Positions 35,920-47,484 of a DNA stretch of 64,000 nt are shown here, piece by piece. The notes below the pieces were generated by a model that saw only the letters and a list, made by a program, of their open reading frames with translations, made no database searches and was not told the origin of the DNA. Position 1 is the first letter of the stretch; every line of letters begins with the position of its first letter. The position numbers and the translations under genes are program-made. The DNA is from Balaenoptera acutorostrata (lineage: Eukaryota; Chordata; Mammalia; Artiodactyla; Balaenopteridae), in NCBI RefSeq assembly GCF_949987535.1, contig NC_080081.1:34450428-34514427 (forward strand). The letters run 5' to 3'.

Positions 35920-37842
35920 AATCATCCACCTGGATGCAGTCTTCCATCCAAGTAGCTTGCCATTCTTTTCGGTGTCTTTAGATCTTTTTTTTTTTTTTAA
36001 TTTCTTTTTCACAGCAGAAAAAAAGTACCTTGCTAGTTTGTATCCTCATACTCCATATGAAGAACTTGTTTATCAGATTGGCACGTTGCTGAGATTTGCA
36101 AGTTCCCTGGTGGGGTAGGTGCCTCATTTTGTTCATTTACATTTATTCACTTTAATCAAGTGTGGGAAATAATGTTTTTTCACCAGGTAAATATCATGTG
36201 GGAAAAGTGATGGAACTCTTGTTCCAGGATATCTACAGTTAAGATAAGGAGTTCATTTTGGTAAGAGCTAAATATTTTGAGTATTTCTGTTAATGTTTAG
36301 TGTCTCATCAAAGTCTTGCGTATGTGATATATGGCACAAATCAGGAACAAAAGGGTGTCATTTCTTACATATTCAAGAGAGAAGGTACAGAGTTTATAAA
36401 TAGTATTTAGCAATGACCGCTGTAATTTTGATGGTGGTTTGCTAAATTACATCAACTGTGTGTTGAAAAAGTGGCACGTGCCTTGATGTTTCTATAGTTT
36501 TCTGCCCATTCCTCATTGACCTTACTGGCGGACTCGTTACAGTGCTTTTCCACTCCCACCCTTCTACTATTGCCCTGGTTGCCTGTCCAGGATGATTTGA
36601 ACTATTTCCTCACAACCTTGTTATTTCAAACTAACAATATTATGTGAAATAAAGTAAATTCATGGAAGTAAATTCATTCACTAGTTCTGCTATAAATTTT
36701 AAGTATATTGTTCAGTTTTAAATTCCATTAGTTCATGCTCTTCGGATTCTCAAACCTTTACCTCGCCCTTTGTAACTTTCAGTGCTAAGATTCAGGGGAG
36801 AGCCTCTTCTATGGAAAGCCAAGAATGGGCTTAAGGAAGCAGCGCCATTTTCACTTCTGCTAGAGACCTCTGTCTTAAAGATCTGACTTTGCGCTTTTCT
36901 CCAACAATCCAATCGAAATTTGATTCTTTACATTTATGACTTCCCTAAGGAGACAGTCACACTGTTTCACAAACAATGTGCTCATTTAAATGCTTGTTAG
37001 AAGTACACATATCAGGTTTAAGCATTAGGCAAAGCTTCCTGTAACCTTAACCATAAATGCCTTTCTAAATGATCCTAATGTGCATGTCCATGTGCTTTTT
37101 CCTTGGTTCAACATACTGTTGCATCAAAGAGCACTTCAATTGGGTCTTGATATATAGAATATTTGAACTGAACTTTTTCTTCAGTTGTATGTGTCTAGTA
37201 AACAAGAAAAGCTTCTTGGGGAAATTTAAATTTTATTATAGTGTAGCAAATTTGGAATTTAGAGTACTGTTGTTTCCAAAATTGAATAGAGTCCTAGAAG
37301 CATCAAGACTGTATTTTAAATCACTTTCAGGTAATATAGGAGAGTAAAAAAGAAGCCATATACACTTTTCATAAAGTGGTGGTTTCAATAGTGGAATGTT
37401 AGAAGCACTTCTGGTCCACTGTGAAATGTGATTGAAAATTAAGATTCTTTTTAAACGAGCTATGTCTCACCTGAGCTCACTTTGTTTGCCAGTGTTCTAA
37501 CAAGGCATCCGGAAGACTTTGACAAGTCAGAAAAATAGATAGATATCTTTTGACTGGAAAATCATTTTTCAGTGTATTATCAAGCTTGCTGTGTAAATTG
37601 TCAGAGAAATATTTTAAGATTTAGCTTTGAATAATAGGTGAGTATATAAGTGTCTCTTTTTTTTTTTTTTTTCTTATCTCCACTAACAATTCCCTATAAT
37701 CCTTTGATTCTTTGCCGTCTTATTTCCCAGTCTCTTTTGGGATTCATTCTCTTCCTGAACTCTTCACTTTACTCAGCTCTCAGTGTCCTTTACAAAGTTT
37801 GCACTATGGAATTATTTTTCCTATTCCGTTATCAGCACAGTT
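35920..37842. other. Intron 1 sequence, no recognised elements
   Basis: AT-rich unique-looking sequence with poly-T runs near 35984-35998 and 37656-37671. Open frames are short and unconvincing. A 10-bp palindrome GGCACGTGCC lies at 36473-36482. Confidence 0.5.
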
Positions 37843-38045
37843 TTTTGGGCACTTACGGTATGCCAGGCACAACCTAGGTATCTCACTTAATTCTCACAAC
37901 AGTCCTAATTTCATTTTATAGAGGAGGGTATTGAGTTAGTTACAGAGAAGTTAAATAACTCACCCAAGGCAACAAGTGTTAAATGAGAAGGTGACCTCAG
38001 GGCTTCTAATTCCAGATCCTACACTCTTAACTACTAAACGACCCC
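37843..38045 (-). mobile_element. MIR SINE, reverse, nearly full length
   Basis: GCACTTACGGTATGCCAGGC, then TTCTCACAACAGTCCTAA, CATTTTATAGAGGAGG, CTCACCCAAGGCAACA and CACTCTTAACTACTA follow the reverse-complement MIR from its tail to its tRNA head. Confidence 0.8.
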
Positions 38046-38180
38046 TATCCTAAGGAAAGTTGCATACACCCATTTTGAGTTTTAGCTTTCTCACTTGCCA
38101 GTCAGGGAGCATAAAACCTAACCAACAAGATGAGGGTTTACGGAAAGGAGGTCAAAAGTTAAATGCCATAGAAAACTACA

Positions 38181-38260
38181 TAGAGGTTAGTTAGGAATAC
38201 ACAGAGGTTAGTAGGCATACATAGAGGTTACTGGGAATAAATAGAGGTTAGTAGGAATTC
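38181..38260. repeat. 20-bp tandem repeat, four copies
   Basis: Four successive units begin with A(T/C)AGAGGTTA and are mostly 20 bases long (ATAGAGGTTAGTAGGAATTC type); the first has a two-base insertion. Copies differ at a few positions. Confidence 0.85.
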
Positions 38261-38744
38261 AATAAATACCCTTTGCCAGGTGCTATTTGGGAAAGAGAAT
38301 TCAAGAATTAGCACTTACAGTCTGGCAGTGGAAAAGCCATGGTGTTCGACTTCCTGTTGGCAGTTCTTCAGTGACCTTAGAAAGCCGTAGACTGGTTTTT
38401 CCCATTCCTAGACAGTCAGTCCTTATCAGTAAGCAATGCTTGTTTGTCTCCAGTGTCACAAACAGATATGTTTGTTTAGTGAGACAACCATCATCCAGAG
38501 CAGACTCAAGGCCGGCAGTTGTAACTAAATATAATTTTCACCTACATTTCACAGTTTATTCATGGTGAGAAGTGCTTCTATTCAAGCATCCTTCCAATGG
38601 ACTAAGAAAAATGGGCATATCCTGTCACTGACCAAGAGTTTCAACTTTGAGGTTTTAGGAAAGATGAAATTGAATAGAGAATTGCTTTCTCATTAGAAAA
38701 TAGGTAGAGTTATTTTTAAAGTTCTATTTTGAGTTGCTGTACCA

Positions 38745-38745
38745 T

Positions 38746-38811
<66 letters not shown>
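38745..38811. repeat. Compound (CA)n-(TA)n microsatellite
   Basis: About nine CA units run directly into about 24 TA units. Long pure TA tracts are unstable and can extrude as cruciforms. Confidence 0.97.
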
Positions 38812-38814
<3 letters not shown>

Positions 38815-39559
38815 TTATATTAATGCTGTCAGAAATCCTGGGAGGACAATAAATATTGCAGTACATAGAACAGAATTTAGAAGACAATAAATAATAAATA
38901 AGTAAATAAACAAACAAGTAAATAAAATGGTTCAATATCTACAAAGTTTTTCTAGTTAAAATCTTGTGATTTCATGATGCCACATATTTTGTGCTCCAGA
39001 AAATATTATGGCTATCAGGAAAATGAAAGTCCTCTTTATAAAAATTACCCTTGGAGCGTCCTAAAACATACTATAAAATACTCCCTTGAGCATGTAGAAC
39101 AACGGTGTCACCATAATGTAGATACAGGCTAGGAATTTTTTGGTGTTCTTCCTTAATTTTACGCATGCTCTTTATCATTTTTTAAGACAGAAAGAAAAGT
39201 GATAGAGTGTTCGTCCAAGTTCATAAGTCATATCTCTCTTGAAATCCAAGCTTAAAGACATGAATATGAAGAAAATTAAAATCAAATATATCCGCTCCGA
39301 TACTTGTGTGGCCTTTAGGACTTGACTGCGCTCTTTTTACATATTTTATTGCCTTGCTCTATTTTCCTTTTATCACTCTCTTCTCCTTTTATTAATTTTG
39401 CATTTTTCATTGTTCTTTATCCTAATTTTGTAGTATTAGCAAAGGATATATCTACATTAAAGAATTTAGGTATTCTGAAATTAAAGCAAAATAAGCAGAC
39501 ATAAATGTACAAATGCCTAGAATGATAACTTTAAAAAATGGCCCCTGTTATTTTCCAGG

Positions 39560-40200
39560 GATTGGTCGTTGGCCTGGCTGGAGATTGGAGATCGGGATAT
39601 ATCTGTTAATCAGAAGTTGGAGATTAGGTTGCAAATAGAGATATTGGCAAGCTCAGGAAGGGCCCTATGTTCTAAGATTAAGGAATTTGAACACTATATG
39701 GTAGATTATGAAAAATCATTGGTAGATTTTTTTCCTTTTGGGAGATTTTTAATTGGAGGAATGATATGACTGGATTTGTGTTTTGGACAGATAACTGTGA
39801 CCCTAGGAAGCGTGAATTAGTAGCATTTTAAACTAGAGACTATAACAATAATCCAGTTGGAAATAGCTAAGGCAGCAGTAGTGGGGATTGAGGGAGGAAA
39901 AAAGAAGAGAAATTAAATTAAAATGGATTTAGTAAGATGTTTGGGGAAGGAAGAATGAGTTGGGATTAACTTTTTAGTGTTTGATGAACAAGGCTGTAAG
40001 TCGTAAGACCATGAAGAGAAGAAAGTTTTGGTGAATGTAAGTAATTCCATTCCAAAGGCTTTAAGTTCGAGATGCTTGTAAATTATCCAGGTGATGTCAG
40101 AAACACATATCGGGGATTCATGGGAAAAATCAGGAGTGAAGCCATCGATTTTGTTGTGACCTTTTGAAGAAATATTGAGGTAGAAGTTAGGAGCTGTGGG
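39560..40200 (-). mobile_element. L2 LINE fragment, reverse
   Basis: GGAGGAATGATATGACTGGA, AATAATCCAGTTGG, TTTAAGTTCGAGATGCTTGT and ATCCAGGTGATGTCAG are diverged reverse complements of the 3' coding part of mammalian L2 (CR1-clade LINE). The copy is ancient and non-functional. Its limits are approximate. Confidence 0.55.
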
Positions 40201-40787
40201 TTGTGGCTGTCAAATAATGAATCAGATTTTCCGAAGGATTTGATAATTACTCTATGAATTGACAAAATTTTAATAATCTCTCTGATATTAAAAAAACACT
40301 GCTGGTTGTCTCTTCTGGTTTAAATAACTTTTTGAAACCACATACATGAATTTTTACATTAAAAATTATTCGTTATTCCCAGAGGTCAGATATTATTTTT
40401 CCATTATAAATTATTCAGAGTTAAATGGCAGTCAGAGGTAGAGACTTAGCAAGAGCAGGTCCTTCTATGCTGCTGAGTCATGATTGTGACTCTAAGAAAT
40501 AGCTTCATTGTGTCTGATTCTAAGCTTGTAATAATAATGAGTGTCAAAAGATGAGAACATTCTGTACCGGAATTTGAAAAATACCACTGATTAAAAATGA
40601 AAGCTCTGTTAACCTAGCTCACCTGAAACTCTCAGCTGGCCTTTTGGTAAGACAGCCGCTGCAAACCACAGAGTTTGGCTCCATGGAAGGCAGCAGCAGA
40701 TCCAACGTGCAGAGTGAGTTTATGGGCTGACGCTGGGTGATTTAATCCAACGCTAGAAGGCAGGACCAGTGTTAAGGATTGCGTTTT

Positions 40788-41157
40788 TTTTTTTTTTTTT
40801 TATAGAAACCATTTTTTTTTTTTTTTTTTAAGGATTTTCTTATTTATTTATTTATTTTATTTATTTATTTTTGGCTGTGTTGGGTCTTCGGTTCGTGCGA
40901 GGGCTTTCTCCAGTTGCGGCAAGCGGGGGCCACTCTTCATCGCGGTGCGGGGACCGCTCTTCATCGCGGTGCGCGGGCCTTTCTCTATCGCGGCCCCTCC
41001 CGTCGCGGGGCACAGGCTCCAGACGCGCAGGCTCAGCAATTGTGGCTCACGGGCCCAGCTGCTCCGTGGCATGTGGGATCTTCCCAGACCAGGGCTCGAA
41101 CCCGTGTCCCCTGCATTAGCAGGCAGATTCTCAACCACTGCGCCACCAGGGAAGCCC
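40788..41157 (-). mobile_element. CHR-type SINE with internal duplication, reverse
   Basis: Target duplication AAGGATTGCGTTTT is perfect at 40774-40787 and 41158-41171. The body is longer than its relatives for two reasons. A 24-base unit containing CTCTTCATCGCGGTGCG is duplicated (40933 and 40957), and the T-rich tail is split by TATAGAAACCA into two long runs before the TTTA repeat. Confidence 0.95.
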
Positions 41158-41780
41158 AAGGATTGCGTTTTAAAAACAACATCAACAATTATGAACAGCA
41201 AAAGAATATCATGATACCATTTAAAAAGCAAGAGGGTATGATCTACTGTAAATCAATCTCAACATTGATAAAATAAGATTGCTTCAGAATTACTTTTAAA
41301 CTCAATATTCTCATACCAGATGCCTTATAAACATCAATGCACTTTGTTTTTGGTGACATGTTTCTTTCAAGGAATTGATACCAGAATTTTATTTCCCTAT
41401 ATCCTCATTTTATTAATAATACTATTTATCTAATCATAGCTAGCCAATCTAATTCTTGAGTCTGTATAAGAGAAAGTCTTCTGCACTAAATTATTGAGTT
41501 TTTTGTATGCACAAAGTGTCTTTTTTAAATAGGAGAATATAATTATAATCAAAAATAATTTAGAGAGCTATTACAGTCATATTTATTGGGGAATAATGCA
41601 TTGAGCTTACTGAACTCCTTTTTGCTAAGATTCCTCTATTAATGTGACTGTCTAGTGCAGCACAAAAATTATATATTCAGCCACAAAGTTTTACCTGCAA
41701 ACTTCAAAATATCTATCAGCTTTTTATTAACAAAAATTATCCCACTCAGCATGAGTCTACCAGTTTGCATTTAGTTTTGA

Positions 41781-41786
<6 letters not shown>

Positions 41787-41812
<26 letters not shown>
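41787..41812. repeat. (TA)n microsatellite at SINE tail
   Basis: About 13 TA units sit at the tail end of the short CHR SINE and probably grew from its A-rich tail. Confidence 0.9.
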
Positions 41813-41820
<8 letters not shown>

Positions 41821-41985
41821 TTTTTTAAAGTCTTTATTGAATTTGTTACAATATTGTTTCTGTTTTATGTTTTGGTTTTTTTGGCCATGAGGCATGTGGG
41901 ATCTTAGCTCCCTGACCAGGGATCGAACCTGCACCCCCTGCATTGGAAGGCAAGGTCATAACCACTGGACCGCCAGGGGAATCCC
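41792..41985 (-). mobile_element. Short CHR (CHR-1-like) SINE, reverse
   Basis: On the minus strand it starts with AGGGATTCCCCTGGCGGTCC, carries a B-box-like GGTTCGATCCCTGG and a CATGCCTCATGGCC stretch, and ends with ATTCAATAAAGACTTT. It lacks the long CHR body. An imperfect duplication GAGTTTACAT/GAGTTTATAT flanks it, and its tail side holds a TA microsatellite (41787-41812). It is older than the long copies. Confidence 0.8.
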
Positions 41986-41999
41986 TGAGTTTATATTTT

Positions 42000-42769
42000 T
42001 ATTGTATCGGTTTAGTAATAATTAAATGCAGTATCATCATGATTTTGAAGTTTAAGCTTTTCTAGCCTTTTTTAAGTAGGCACTGCTTAGAGTTTTCATA
42101 CTGACAGGTCTGCTTGCCAGCCTTTATTCTTTTCCTCTAAAAAGGTCACTGTTGATTTGATTGGTGAGGGAATATAAGTGGTGTTAACTTTTTCTGTTTG
42201 TTTGTGTGTTTAGTTCATTTTAGGGTTTACCAATGTTGACCATCTATACTTTATACCTACCTGGGAGAGAGCAGTGATAACTGGGAACCGTAATTACCCA
42301 AATTTCTAGCTCAGATGTTGTTATATTCTCACCACTTAACTTCAGCAGAATGTTAAAAAGCATATTTTAGAAACACTACTTTCCAACTGAATAAATAATA
42401 CCTTCCCTGAATGTGTATAAATATAGGATATCTTTACCACTGAAGTTGGTGAGTTACAGTAAGGTACAGTGAGGTACAGTAAGTCTACCCAAAAGTGTTC
42501 AAGGAAAAAAGGTTCTATATATTATCATACGTGTAAGGTTACTCAATGCATAGAGATTTAATTTAAAATAAATTCCTAATGAGGGAGTATATTTAGTAAA
42601 TATTCCCTTACATTTGCTACTAGAGAATGCTGCATATGCATTTTGTCCTTAATCTTTCTTATTTCACATTGTTATTACTCTCCCTTTACTGCTCAACAGA
42701 ACTAAAAAAAAGTATGTGTGTATGTATGTGTGTGCGTGCATGAAGTGATGGTAGTTTTCCATCTGTTTT
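42000..42769. other. Intron 1 sequence, no recognised elements
   Basis: No gene was seen. A small direct repeat of GGTACAGT(A/G)A near 42455-42482 and a TGTA/GT-rich patch near 42713-42740 are the only features. Confidence 0.5.
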
Positions 42770-43115
42770 ATGCATCTATTCAATGCATATTTGTTACACA
42801 CTAAATAGGTGGCAGGCATTCTTCTAGGTACTTTGAATACACCAGTGAGTATAACAGACAAAAACTCTGCCTTCATGGGGCTTATATTCTAGCGGCCAGG
42901 GTTGGGGTGGACAGACAGATGATAAACAATAAGCATATTACTAAGCAAATCACATATGGTGATAAATACGATAAAAACAGATTGGATGAGGGAAGTTTGA
43001 AGTGTGTGTGCAATGGGATGGTTGAAATTTTAAATAAAGTGGTCAGAGTAGGCCTCATTGAGAAAATGATATTTGAGTCAATATTTAAAGGAGATGTGAA
43101 GAGCCCAAAGGCATT
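42770..43115 (-). mobile_element. L2 LINE 3' end, reverse
   Basis: AGGCATTCTTCTAGGTACTT, ATAACAGACAAAAACTCTGC, CATGGGGCTTATATTCTA and GTGGTCAGAGTAGGCCTCAT are the reverse complement of the L2 3' end in order. It is diverged but collinear. Confidence 0.65.
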
Positions 43116-43304
43116 TTAACAAAGCATATTTCTCTTGGCATTTTCTCTGGCTTTGATTTCCAGCTTAGGGAAGGAGGAAAGTGTGGGTCAGGTTACTGCA
43201 ATGAGGCTTTTCCTTATATATAAGTAGGGAAAGGTTAAAAATTTATCGCAATTCTAAGGTACAAGAACATAAAATAAAATACAGCTAAAACTTAGGTTTT
43301 TAAA

Positions 43305-43485
43305 ATGTGTCTCTTGCTGGCTCTGCGATCTTAGGCAGTTTTTTAAAGACTATAAGATTCAGCTTACTCATCTCTAAAAGTCAGATAATAATACTTATAT
43401 TAAATAAAACCATTCCTATTAAGCACTTAGTACAGTGACTGACATATTAACTACTCAATAAACATTAAGTATTAATTTTTTAATT
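43305..43485 (+). mobile_element. MIR SINE, forward, diverged
   Basis: GCTGGCTCTGCGATCTTAGG, TCAGCTTACTCATCTCTAAA, TAAGCACTTAGTACAGTGAC and CTCAATAAACATTAAGTATT follow the MIR order. Confidence 0.65.
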
Positions 43486-44860
43486 TAATATTTTAACCTT
43501 AGTTTTTGAAAATGCAGAATTTTTCAAAGTCTACCAAGTGCAGCTTTCTTTCTAAAGAGAAATTTTTGAGAATTAAGAATTTTCGATTATGGTACATTGT
43601 TTTTCTTTATGGTCAAAGGAATAAAATGTGTGATTGGGAAGATTTGCATACATTATTATTAGGCAATATCTGATCAAAACAAGGTAAGACTGTTACCAAT
43701 ACCCCAAGCTGGGTACCCAGGATCAAGTCTGTATTTAAGGGTTCTGTCCTTATTTGGTGTTTAATAGAAATATTTTAATTTCTCAAGTTGGTAAATAGAC
43801 TCAAGTGGTTGCTATTCATTTAGCTTGTGTTAAGAGATATTAAAAGTCCTAAACACAATAGAGGATTTCCAGGTCTCAGTAACTTTAAAAGGCACTAGAA
43901 CATTTCTAGTAGAATATTAGAAAGCTAGTCTATTATGCTTTAATGTAAACTTTCTTATTGTGATATTTCCTTTGCCATTGACTTTCATCACGCCCAGGAT
44001 GGCATAGGTAGGGCAACCATAACATTTACTGGCAAAACTGGAACACTCTTAGAATAAACACAGGCAGTATTGACAATTATGTTAGGACAACAGGTAAAAT
44101 CTAGGACCATCCCGGGCAAATAGGTTGTAGGGTCATGGAGCTACAGAGCAGCTTTTTCACCAACACGTAGAAGTTCTAGCCAGTAGTTTAGAGATGAGCA
44201 GTCTTAAAAAAGTATGAGATAATTGTTACCTCAGGGATAATTTGAGTAGACAAAACAAAATTACCTTCCTTGGAGGCAGGCCAGGAGAGCAGAATTCTTA
44301 CCCTTGTTTTTTATTTTCATTTTAATAAGGGTTATAGAGTTTCTCATGAATGCCAGTGGTTACAAAATTGATGAAATGCTCATTTTAATTTATACTTCTT
44401 AAGACATCTTTTTTTAGTTGACTTCTTCAAGTCTTTTTGCTCCATTTCTTGTATTTCTACACATCTCAATAAACAAGGCCTGCATCTGCCTTGGCAAGCT
44501 CTAGGTATCTCATTTACCAAGAGTACAGGCTGGTTTGTTTTTGAATAGACTGGTAGTTACTGTTTTCAAATAGCTGCCTTTCGTCTGTTTTGGTCTTCTG
44601 TGACCACATGGGCCAACAGTCCCAATGTTTTAGCCACAGTCTTCACCAGCAAATATGTTAGAAGACTAATGACTTGGGTAAGGAGTTGGGGAGAAACAGG
44701 AAAATTTTGTCAGGCTTGCTTTTTCTGTCTCCTTGTGCTCTGTCTGACCAGCAAATTTCTGGACCAAGCCTCAACATTAAATTCCTCCACTGTGTGTGGA
44801 CAACCACTGAGAGAAAGAAGAGGTGGGAGAAGGAAGGAGTCAAAAAAGTAGAGGTAAAAA
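43486..44860. other. Intron 1 sequence with one old transposon-like block
   Basis: No gene was recognised. A block near 44005-44140 (GGGCAACCATAACATTTACT, then CCATCCCGGGCAAATAGG) resembles an old mammalian non-autonomous DNA transposon whose family I cannot name with confidence. Confidence 0.4.
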
Positions 44861-44870
44861 CACAATGGAG

Positions 44871-45183
44871 GGGCTTCCCTGGTGGCGCAGTGGTTGAGAA
44901 TCTGCCTGCCAATGCAGGGGACACGGGTTCGAGCCCTGGTCTGGGAAGATCCCACATGCCGCGGAGCAACTGGGCCCGTGAGCCACAACTACTGAGCCTG
45001 CGTGTCTGGAGCCTGTGCTTCGCGACAAGAGAGGCCGCGATAGTGAGAGCCCCGCGCACCATGATGAAGAGTGGCCCCCGCTTGCCACAACTAGAGAAAG
45101 CCCTCGCACAGAAATGAAGACCCAACACAACCATAAAAAATAAATAAATAAAATAAAATAAAATAAAAAATTTAAAAAAAAAC
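44871..45183 (+). mobile_element. CHR-type SINE (long form), forward
   Basis: This is the only CHR copy in DACH1 sense orientation. It begins GGGCTTCCCTGGTGGCGCAG, with a pol III A box at 44883-44893 (TGGCGCAGTGG) and a B box at 44926-44935 (GGTTCGAGCC). It ends in TAAA repeats and poly-A. The target duplication CACAATGGAG is perfect at 44861-44870 and 45184-45193. The tRNA-like head cannot serve as a tRNA gene. Confidence 0.95.
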
Positions 45184-45337
45184 CACAATGGAGCATTTTC
45201 AGAATGCTAATACATCAGTAACTATTTAGCTTCCAAAAGTTATGCAAGCTTCTCTGATTCTCAAATCAAGAATATATGCATTATTTCTATGATCTCAAAT
45301 GAGTATTATTGCCAATATCATATTAGAGTCCCAGGTT

Positions 45338-45744
45338 TTCTTACAATGTCATGTTAGTTTCAGGTGTACAGCACAATGATTCAGTTTATATATGTATATA
45401 TTCTTTTTTAGATTCTCTTTCATTATAAGTTATTATAAAATATTGAGTATAGTTCCCTGTGCTATACAGTAGGACCTTGCTGTTTATCTATTTTATATAT
45501 AGTAGTGTGTATATGTTAATCCCAACCTCCTAATTTATCCCTCCTCCCCCTTCCCCCCTGGTAACCACAAGATTGTTTTCTATGTCTGTGAGTCTCTTTC
45601 TGTTTTGTAAATAAGTTCATTTGCATCTTTTTTTTTTTTTAAGGATTCCACATATAAGTGATATAATTTGATGTTTGTCTTTCTCTGTCTGGCTTACTTC
45701 ACTTAGTATGATAATCCCTAGCTCCATCCATCTTGCTGCAAATG
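45338..45744 (-). mobile_element. L1 3' end, reverse orientation
   Basis: The same L1 3' block as at 6365: TTTCAGGTGTACAGCACAAT, GTGCTATACAGTAGGACC, TATATAGTAGTGTGTATATG, then the reverse of the ORF2 C-terminal region (TCACTTAGTATGATAATC, TCCATCCATCTTGCTGCAAA). It is cut off where two CHR SINEs lie. Confidence 0.85.
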
Positions 45745-45761
45745 GAGAGTCACAATTTTTT

Positions 45762-45788
45762 TTTTTTTTAAAGGTTTCTCTTTTACAT

Positions 45789-45827
<39 letters not shown>

Positions 45828-46096
45828 TTTTTGGCTGTGTTGGGTCTTCGTTTCTGTGCGAGGGCTTTCTCTAGCTGTGGCAGGCGGGGGCCACTCTTCA
45901 TCGCGGTGCGCGGGCCTCTCACCATCACGGCCTCTCTTGTTGCGGAGCACAGGCTCCAGACGCGCAGGCTCAGCGATTGTGGCTCACGGGCCCAGTTTGC
46001 TCTGCGGCATGTGGGATCTTCCCAGACCAGGGCTCGAACCCGTGTCCCCTGCATTGGCAGGCAGGTTCTCAACCGCTGCGCCACCAGGGAAGCCCC
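45762..46096 (-). mobile_element. CHR-type SINE (long form), reverse
   Basis: A full-length copy with a long TTTA tail repeat (about 45790-45832). The target duplication GAGAGTCACAATTTTTT is perfect over 17 bases at 45745-45761 and 46097-46113. It landed in the left target copy of the older SINE next to it. Confidence 0.95.
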
Positions 46097-46113
46097 GAGA
46101 GTCACAATTTTTT

Positions 46114-46502
46114 AAAATTATTTTTATTAATATTAGTATAGTATTTTTTAATAAATTTATTTATTTATTATTTTTGGCTGCTTTGGGTCTTCATTGCTAC
46201 CTGCAGGCTTTCTCTAGTTGCTGTGAGCAGGGGCTACTCTTTGTTGTGGTGCGTGGGCTTCTCTTGTTGAGGAGCACAGGCTCTAGAGCGTGGGCTTCAG
46301 TAGATGTGGCGCGTGGGCTCAGTAGTTGTGGCTTGTGGGCTCTAGAGCACAGGCTCAGTAGTTGTGGCACACGGGCTCAGTAGTTGTGGTGCGTGGGCTT
46401 AGTTGCTCCGCGGCATGTGGGATCTTCCCGGAGCAGGGCTTGAACCTGTGTCCCCTGCATTGGCAGAAGGATTCTTAACCACTGTGCCACCAGGGAAGCC
46501 CA
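46114..46502 (-). mobile_element. Older CHR-type SINE with internal repeats, reverse
   Basis: A diverged long CHR copy whose middle contains several CTCAGTAGTTGTGG units and CpG-decayed versions of the family sequence. AGAGTCACAA at 46503-46512 matches the target sequence on its left side, so this copy and the younger one next to it share a target. Confidence 0.9.
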
Positions 46503-47319
46503 AGAGTCACAAGTTTTGAGATGGGAAAAACTAAACCAATTTTAATAGTGCATCAAAAAATACTATGTGATTGAAATGCTAAGATAGCTACACCTTTTAA
46601 AAAGAGGGAGTGGGTCAAACGCAGGCTAGAGAGAGATGTTGTGAGGAAACAGAGGCATAAAAAAGTGTGTGGAATTATTTGCTGAATTCTTCAGGTTCTG
46701 ACTTCATTCTTGGGGCTACTTTCTATTATATAGGTAGTGATTCCAGCAATGATGTCCCATTGTAGTATTTTTAGAGGTGCTCTTGGGCACCATAGCTCTA
46801 GATAGTAGAGATATTCAGGGTCTTTGAGGCTGGTTTACTTCACTGACTTGTTATATGAGAACCTTGCATCATCCATTTTGCCTCTAATCACGTTTTCCAT
46901 TTCTGGTGTGTACTTCGCTCATAACCCCAGTTTTATATCATAACACTTGCTGTATCAGCACCCATTCTCTTTCCAGTGCTCAGTTTTAAACAGCCTCATT
47001 ATGAAAAATATAGTACTTAAAAACGCGGCACAAATGTGGATTACTTCAGCACAAGATAAAGAGATTATTGAGAAATTCAGTGGCTGCTGAACTAACTTTA
47101 TCCTAAAGGGTATTTCACTATTTTAATTGATTTTTTTTTTCTGTCTATTTTATTAAAAGGGTCCTTGGAGAAGGTAAATGGTAGATTACTTCCGGAAACA
47201 AAGGAACACTTAACTTATCTGTTATGACTACCAATGTGTCCGTACTTTCATAAAGTTAAACATTTTCTCATCATTTCAGAATAGCTTATAATGATGAATA
47301 AAATGATGTGGACCAGTTA

Positions 47320-47484
47320 GTTCTAACTCTAGCTAGCGCCTACTTGATTTCTAAATATCATGTGCAATTTGGGAAAATTCACATAAGTTTTACTTATCTG
47401 TGGCAGCTTTTTGACAAGAATAGGGCTCACAATTTATTGCGTCAAATACAATCACTATTAAAATATTTTCTTATTTTAACTTCC
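47320..47484 (+). repeat. Copy A of a diverged local sequence pair
   Basis: The stretch runs from TTCTAACTCTAGCTAGC through AAGTTTTACTTATCTGTGGC to TATTTTCTTATTTTAACTT. It aligns collinearly with copy B 1.34 kb downstream at roughly three-quarters identity by eye. Similarity fades on both sides. Confidence 0.7.

Noticed and set aside
34073..36118. Several open frames of 60-151 codons with recurring peptides (RGLSLAAASG, GPLTIAASPAAEHRLQ and similar)
   Set aside because: They fall inside or run through CHR SINE copies and recur in the copies at 40.8, 44.9, 45.8 and 62.6 kb. They are translations of a repeat, not genes.
38181..38260. Possible CRISPR-like repeat array
   Set aside because: The units are directly adjacent with no spacers, and the sequence is mammalian.
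44871..44945. tRNA-like head with A and B boxes
   Set aside because: It is the promoter region of a SINE with a tail and target duplication; it lacks a foldable anticodon arm and is not a tRNA gene. The same applies to the other CHR copies.
44658..45196. Frames of up to 176 codons on both strands
   Set aside because: They span the forward CHR SINE and its flanks; the coding appearance comes from the GC-rich SINE body.
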